Source: an uncultured Clostridium sp. (lineage in GTDB: Bacteria > Bacillota_A > Clostridia > Lachnospirales > Lachnospiraceae). Taken from it: a stretch of 9,140 nucleotides of DNA. Below are positions 6,095 to 9,140 of this stretch, piece after piece (the stretch's first letter is position 1; every line of letters starts with the position of its first letter). Location of the stretch: positions 1 through 9,140 of the forward strand of contig CAMAMD010000047.1 in NCBI GenBank assembly GCA_945836785.1, given 5' to 3'. The notes below the pieces were generated by a model. That model did not search any database and was not told the DNA's origin. It was given only the letters and a program-made list of their open reading frames with translations. The translations under genes were made by a program, and so were the position numbers.

Positions 6095-7846
6095 CTATAC
6101 GGTATTTCTCATTGTCTCAAATGTTCCGTACAAATCAAGCACGCCCCATCCCCATGCCCGGTTCGGATATTCCGTATCTGCAACTTCTCTCGTGCCCCGT
6201 ATCAACATCTGACGCATGATTTCCGTATTTATAAAGGGATTATTTTCCCTGACCAGTCCCCATTCCATAATAAGCGCTGCCGCTCCCGCCGTGAAAGCTG
6301 AAGCAATACTGGTTCCATCTCTCCTGATAAACAACGTGCTACTCCCTGCTCCAACCGCAAATGCACCATAAACATTTACTGCAGGTGCCGTGATATCCGG
6401 TTTAATGGCACCTCTTCTGGTATAACCCCTGCCTGAATTTACATACAAAGCATTTGTATAATGATCATATCCGGCCACGGTAATAATCCCGGCACTATTT
6501 CCCGGTGCACAGATTGTTATATTGGGATCAGACCGTACAAACCTGGTATCTGCACTTAAAAAATCACGAATCGGCAGCCAAGCATCAAACCCTCTTCCCA
6601 CCACACCTGTCGTTTCCGTCACCTGGATTGTCCATATTCCCTCCGCGGGCTTATCAAACCGAAAAAACACCATCTGATCACCCGATGTTCCCTCCACCAC
6701 AAGGTTGGCGACAAAGACATCCGTCCCTTCATACAGAAAATGAAGTTCGGATGTTCCATCACGGTTATATGGTATATTCCCCAAACGTTCCCCCGTCGGT
6801 GAGAGCACGGAAACCCGGAGCAGCCCCGGTGCACTTCCCCATAACTCCATGGTAAATCCCCGTTCATCCGGCCCCACATTAATTTCCATGCTGTCACTGG
6901 TCAAGCCGTCTGACACTCTGTTATTTCCCGAATAATGTCCTCCGTATCCCAGCTCATTTCCCACCGGTCCCACGATACATACCCCACGCAGGGATCCCAG
7001 ACTTGCAAAGTATTGCTCCAGATTTGTATTGCCATCATGGTCTCCCTGACTGGTTCCCGTCCCCATGCATATAATCAAAGGTTTCCCAAGCATATTGGCC
7101 TTGTTAAGCAGGTATTTCACACCCAGAATAATATCATCCTCCGCATAGCATACTGCACCCTCCCGAATCAGATAAAAGTCCCGCAGATTCTGCTTTGCCT
7201 GCTTTAGTTTTACCATTAATATCTCCGACTCCGGAGCCATACCGGTAAAGCTTTCCGCCAGCATTTTGTTTCCCGCTGCAACCGATGCAAGAAAGGTTCC
7301 GTGCCCATTTTCATCCTTCGAAGGAACAATATCGTATGGTGCGTCCGATGCAAGTGCCCGGTTGATATCATCAGCCGTAAATTCCGCCCCGTACTGAAAC
7401 ACCGGCTCCCCTCTTCCATATACCTGCTCTGTCTGATCCCAGATTGCTGCGATACGGGTGGTACCATTCGGTTTTAAGAAAAGTGGATTTCTATAATCGA
7501 TACCGGTATCAATAAATCCGATTAATACATCTCTGCCCGTAAGTCCCAGTCCCGGAAAATTCATGACGCGGTCTGCCCCCGTTGCTTCCACGGCACTCAT
7601 ATCCATAAGTCCATAACATTTTGGTGTAATATTATATCCAAGTCGAAAAAAACTTGCATTATCAAGTGAATCAATCTTCCGATAGGCCACCAGGAAACGA
7701 CTGTTGATAATATTCACACATTCCGGTTTCAATCTCTCATACACACTGGATAATTCCCAATCATATTTTACCAGAAAATTGGCATATTCTTCCGAATAGA
7801 TTGCCTCCGCACAGCCTTGTGTCATGTTTTCATTTCCAGAATCCAA
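6095..7846 (-). CDS. S8 family serine peptidase (subtilase), CspB-like
   Basis: A 583-aa subtilisin-fold protease. The triad is intact: Asp113 (FIDTGIDY), His182 (ENGHGTFLASVAAG) and Ser513 (DGTSIASAFTAGAAAL), with the oxyanion Asn297 (GPVGNELG). There is no signal peptide or membrane helix, so it is probably intracellular. Residues 1-80 look like the N-terminal prodomain region of clostridial Csp proteases (EAIYSEEYANFLVKY). A beta-rich stretch at about 320-425 between the Asn and Ser motifs fits the jelly-roll insertion known from CspB. Length is close to CspB. Csp proteases activate the cortex hydrolase SleC during germination, but the family is wider in clostridia and no sleC or other csp gene is seen, so a germination role is only possible. 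The reading frame opens at a TTG (7844-7846) with GGGGGA 6 nt upstream; an ATG at 7823-7825 (residue 8) with a weak GGAA site is the alternative. The TTG's Shine-Dalgarno lies inside a hairpin. Confidence 0.92.
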   Translation of the reverse strand: MDSGNENMTQGCAEAIYSEEYANFLVKYDWELSSVYERLKPECVNIINSRFLVAYRKIDSLDNASFFRLGYNITPKCYGLMDMSAVEATGADRVMNFPGLGLTGRDVLIGFIDTGIDYRNPLFLKPNGTTRIAAIWDQTEQVYGRGEPVFQYGAEFTADDINRALASDAPYDIVPSKDENGHGTFLASVAAGNKMLAESFTGMAPESEILMVKLKQAKQNLRDFYLIREGAVCYAEDDIILGVKYLLNKANMLGKPLIICMGTGTSQGDHDGNTNLEQYFASLGSLRGVCIVGPVGNELGYGGHYSGNNRVSDGLTSDSMEINVGPDERGFTMELWGSAPGLLRVSVLSPTGERLGNIPYNRDGTSELHFLYEGTDVFVANLVVEGTSGDQMVFFRFDKPAEGIWTIQVTETTGVVGRGFDAWLPIRDFLSADTRFVRSDPNITICAPGNSAGIITVAGYDHYTNALYVNSGRGYTRRGAIKPDITAPAVNVYGAFAVGAGSSTLFIRRDGTSIASAFTAGAAALIMEWGLVRENNPFINTEIMRQMLIRGTREVADTEYPNRAWGWGVLDLYGTFETMRNTV

Positions 7847-7852
7847 GCAAAA

Positions 7853-7858
7853 TCCCCC
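7853..7858 (-). promoter_or_regulatory. Shine-Dalgarno of the protease gene, inside a stem
   Basis: GGGGGA on the minus strand, 6 nt before the TTG start at 7846. Its five G residues are the last bases of the 3' arm of the hairpin at 7854-7910, so they would be paired when the hairpin forms. Confidence 0.5.
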
Positions 7859-7910
7859 ACCGTCATAGCAATTTCAACATACTCTGTTACTATTACTATG
7901 CCGGTGGGGG
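7854..7910 (-). terminator. Terminator-like hairpin after the DUF1887 gene, overlapping the protease ribosome-binding site
   Basis: On the minus strand CCCCCACCGGCATAG (7910-7896) pairs with CTATGACGGTGGGGG (7868-7854): 15 positions with one mismatch, and a 27-nt AT-rich loop. The stem begins 20 nt after the DUF1887 stop codon and is followed by ATTTTGC, a short U-tract. The position and stability fit an intrinsic terminator, though the U-tract is weak. The 3' arm also contains the protease Shine-Dalgarno. Confidence 0.7.
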
Positions 7911-7930
7911 AATACACATTCATGTTTCTG

Positions 7931-9118
7931 TCAGATTCTTTTCAGACGGTTTAACAATTGTTCATCACTCATCCTAAACACATCATCTATAATCCAGATG
8001 TGCATATCTCTGGCACGCTGTTTAAAATACTGTGTTCCTGTTGTGTCATCACAAGCCTTCCCAATCACCAGTGCCTTTCTGGCATATTTTCCACCAAACT
8101 TTCTGGACACTGTTTCAAGCTCATGCAACGCATGTCCTCCTACCTTTCCATTTTTGCAGGAAATAAAAATCGGGCAGACATTTTTCATCAGAATGACATC
8201 TATTTCATTCATGGTATCGTAACCCGGATGTTCCATATCATGTATCTCACCATCCCAGTCAATATGTGCCCCTATAATTGCATCCGTAAATATGTATCCA
8301 TCCCGGGTAGCCACCTCGTATACATGCAGTTCCAGAATATTTCCCGCCTTGCCGATTACCCTTTTTATCATATTATTTTTGAACTGGAAACTGATTTTTT
8401 TCCCTGTCTCAGTGTAGTTGCGAATCATTCCTGTTTCACGCAAATCAACCAGCAGACGCATAGCCTCCCCCAATTGATTCTTATACAGTTCCTCCCAGCC
8501 TTCGTGCTGCTTTGGCGTATTCTTGCGTAACTCATCAATCGTCGAACAATATTTATTCCAATTTGTGCGATATTTCCTACATATATCCCACAAAACACGT
8601 ATGTCTTCCCTGAATTCGTCTGTAAATTTCCAGTCTGCATAGCTTCCCGTCTGATCTGTCAAAGCTCCGCCATGTAAAATAATATCCTCCGCTATGCCGA
8701 TATTATAATGATAGTCTGTCGTTTTCACCTCGGAGCCCCGGATATCAATTTCCTTACCGGTAAAAGGGTCAATTCTGAGCTTACTGATATCCATACGTGC
8801 CGCAATACACCCAAGTGCAATTAAAATAAGTTCGCTTCCCCCTGTCAGTTCGAACCTGACACCCGGATAATCCCGTATGATTCCAGTCAGAATATCGATT
8901 GCACCATTCAAATCATCCTTCGGAACCTCGATAAATTCCAGCTCCGTATCCGGACATTGACTGTCCCGGAAATGGCAGATATCATGAATCTTCTTGGTAA
9001 TCATATTATCCTTATGCCCTAAAAATATAATCTTCTCAGGACGGTATTTTATCATAGCCATGACATTTTCCAGCGGTTCCTGCGAATAAAATTCGACCAT
9101 AACCTTTGTCCGTTCCAT
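7931..9118 (-). CDS. DUF1887 family protein, Card1/Can2-like (CARF-like plus PD-(D/E)xK-like domain)
   Basis: A 395-aa protein resembling the DUF1887 family, whose characterised members (Card1, Can2) are nucleases switched on by cyclic tetra-adenylate in type III CRISPR immunity. The N-terminal third is CARF-like: a first strand VMVEFYSQEPLENV, a strand KIIFLGHKDNM, and the hallmark loop FELTGGSELILIALG (residues 89-103). The middle (about 165-250) is helical and fits the family's winged-helix linker. The C-terminal part resembles the restriction-type nuclease: GNILELHVYEVA (Glu263), NEIDVIL (Asp307), FISCKNG (Lys322), and the family-like ending YFKQRARDMHIWIIDDV. In characterised relatives the last motif is E-C-K; here the Glu is Ser320. 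The ATG at 9118 is chosen over the one at 9136 because GGAGAAGG lies 6-10 nt before it; the longer frame would add six residues (MRRRCY). No cas gene or CRISPR array is in the window. It ends at a hairpin. Confidence 0.85.
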   Translation of the reverse strand: MERTKVMVEFYSQEPLENVMAMIKYRPEKIIFLGHKDNMITKKIHDICHFRDSQCPDTELEFIEVPKDDLNGAIDILTGIIRDYPGVRFELTGGSELILIALGCIAARMDISKLRIDPFTGKEIDIRGSEVKTTDYHYNIGIAEDIILHGGALTDQTGSYADWKFTDEFREDIRVLWDICRKYRTNWNKYCSTIDELRKNTPKQHEGWEELYKNQLGEAMRLLVDLRETGMIRNYTETGKKISFQFKNNMIKRVIGKAGNILELHVYEVATRDGYIFTDAIIGAHIDWDGEIHDMEHPGYDTMNEIDVILMKNVCPIFISCKNGKVGGHALHELETVSRKFGGKYARKALVIGKACDDTTGTQYFKQRARDMHIWIIDDVFRMSDEQLLNRLKRI

Positions 9119-9124
9119 ATAACA

Positions 9125-9132
9125 CCTTCTCC
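9125..9132 (-). promoter_or_regulatory. Shine-Dalgarno that decides the DUF1887 start
   Basis: GGAGAAGG on the minus strand ends 6 nt before the ATG at 9118. For the alternative ATG at 9136 only four upstream bases are in the window, so its site cannot be judged. Confidence 0.6.
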
Positions 9133-9140
9133 GCATATCC

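Noticed and set aside
1..9140. A complete CRISPR-Cas or multi-gene defence system around the DUF1887 gene
   Set aside because: No array, Cas10, Cas6, cyclase or toxin gene is seen; the neighbouring genes are a protease and envelope proteins with their own promoters or terminators. The region beyond 9140 is unseen.

Overview
The window looks like chromosomal DNA of a low-to-moderate-GC Gram-positive anaerobe, most likely a clostridium of the Lachnospiraceae type. The reasons are AT-rich promoters of sigma-A type, purine-rich Shine-Dalgarno sequences, U-tract hairpin terminators, and the protein families present: a CspB-like S8 serine protease, a FapA/DUF342 protein, and a membrane-anchored Amidase_2 whose sequence is typical of clostridia. 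This assignment is inferred from family resemblance; there is no rRNA or marker gene to confirm it.

Layout. At the left edge is a small XRE-type repressor gene on the + strand (61-378). It ends in a strong bidirectional terminator shared with the next unit. Positions 509-2525 hold a two-gene minus-strand unit: a membrane protein with TPR and MORN repeats, followed by a 100-aa protein of unknown function. A divergent promoter region (2526-2693) separates this unit from a + strand, membrane-anchored N-acetylmuramoyl-L-alanine amidase (2694-3392). The rest of the window is on the minus strand. In transcription order it runs: a DUF1887 protein of the Card1/Can2 type with a CARF-like domain and a PD-(D/E)xK-like nuclease domain (9118-7931), an S8 subtilase (7846-6095), a zinc-ribbon/Pro-Gly-repeat/transmembrane/coiled-coil protein (6005-4884), and a FapA-family protein (4802-3399). 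The last ends 6 bp from the amidase stop codon.

How the genes may work together. Three products are envelope proteins: the amidase, the TPR-MORN protein and the zinc-ribbon protein. The last two share a plan of low-complexity N-terminal tail, one membrane helix and a larger C-terminal region. This looks like an envelope or cell-surface neighbourhood rather than one defined pathway. The DUF1887 protein stands apart: its relatives are cyclic-oligoadenylate-activated nucleases of type III CRISPR defence, but no CRISPR array or cas gene is visible here, and its nuclease motif reads S-C-K where characterised relatives have E-C-K.

Most noteworthy are (1) this orphan Card1-like protein with the altered motif, (2) a 15-bp stem hairpin that appears both to terminate its transcript and to bury the Shine-Dalgarno of the downstream protease, (3) a 36-bp/72-bp tandem repeat within the zinc-ribbon gene, and (4) an ATG-TAATG start-stop element in front of the amidase. 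I see no tRNA, rRNA, insertion sequence, CRISPR array or clear riboswitch.
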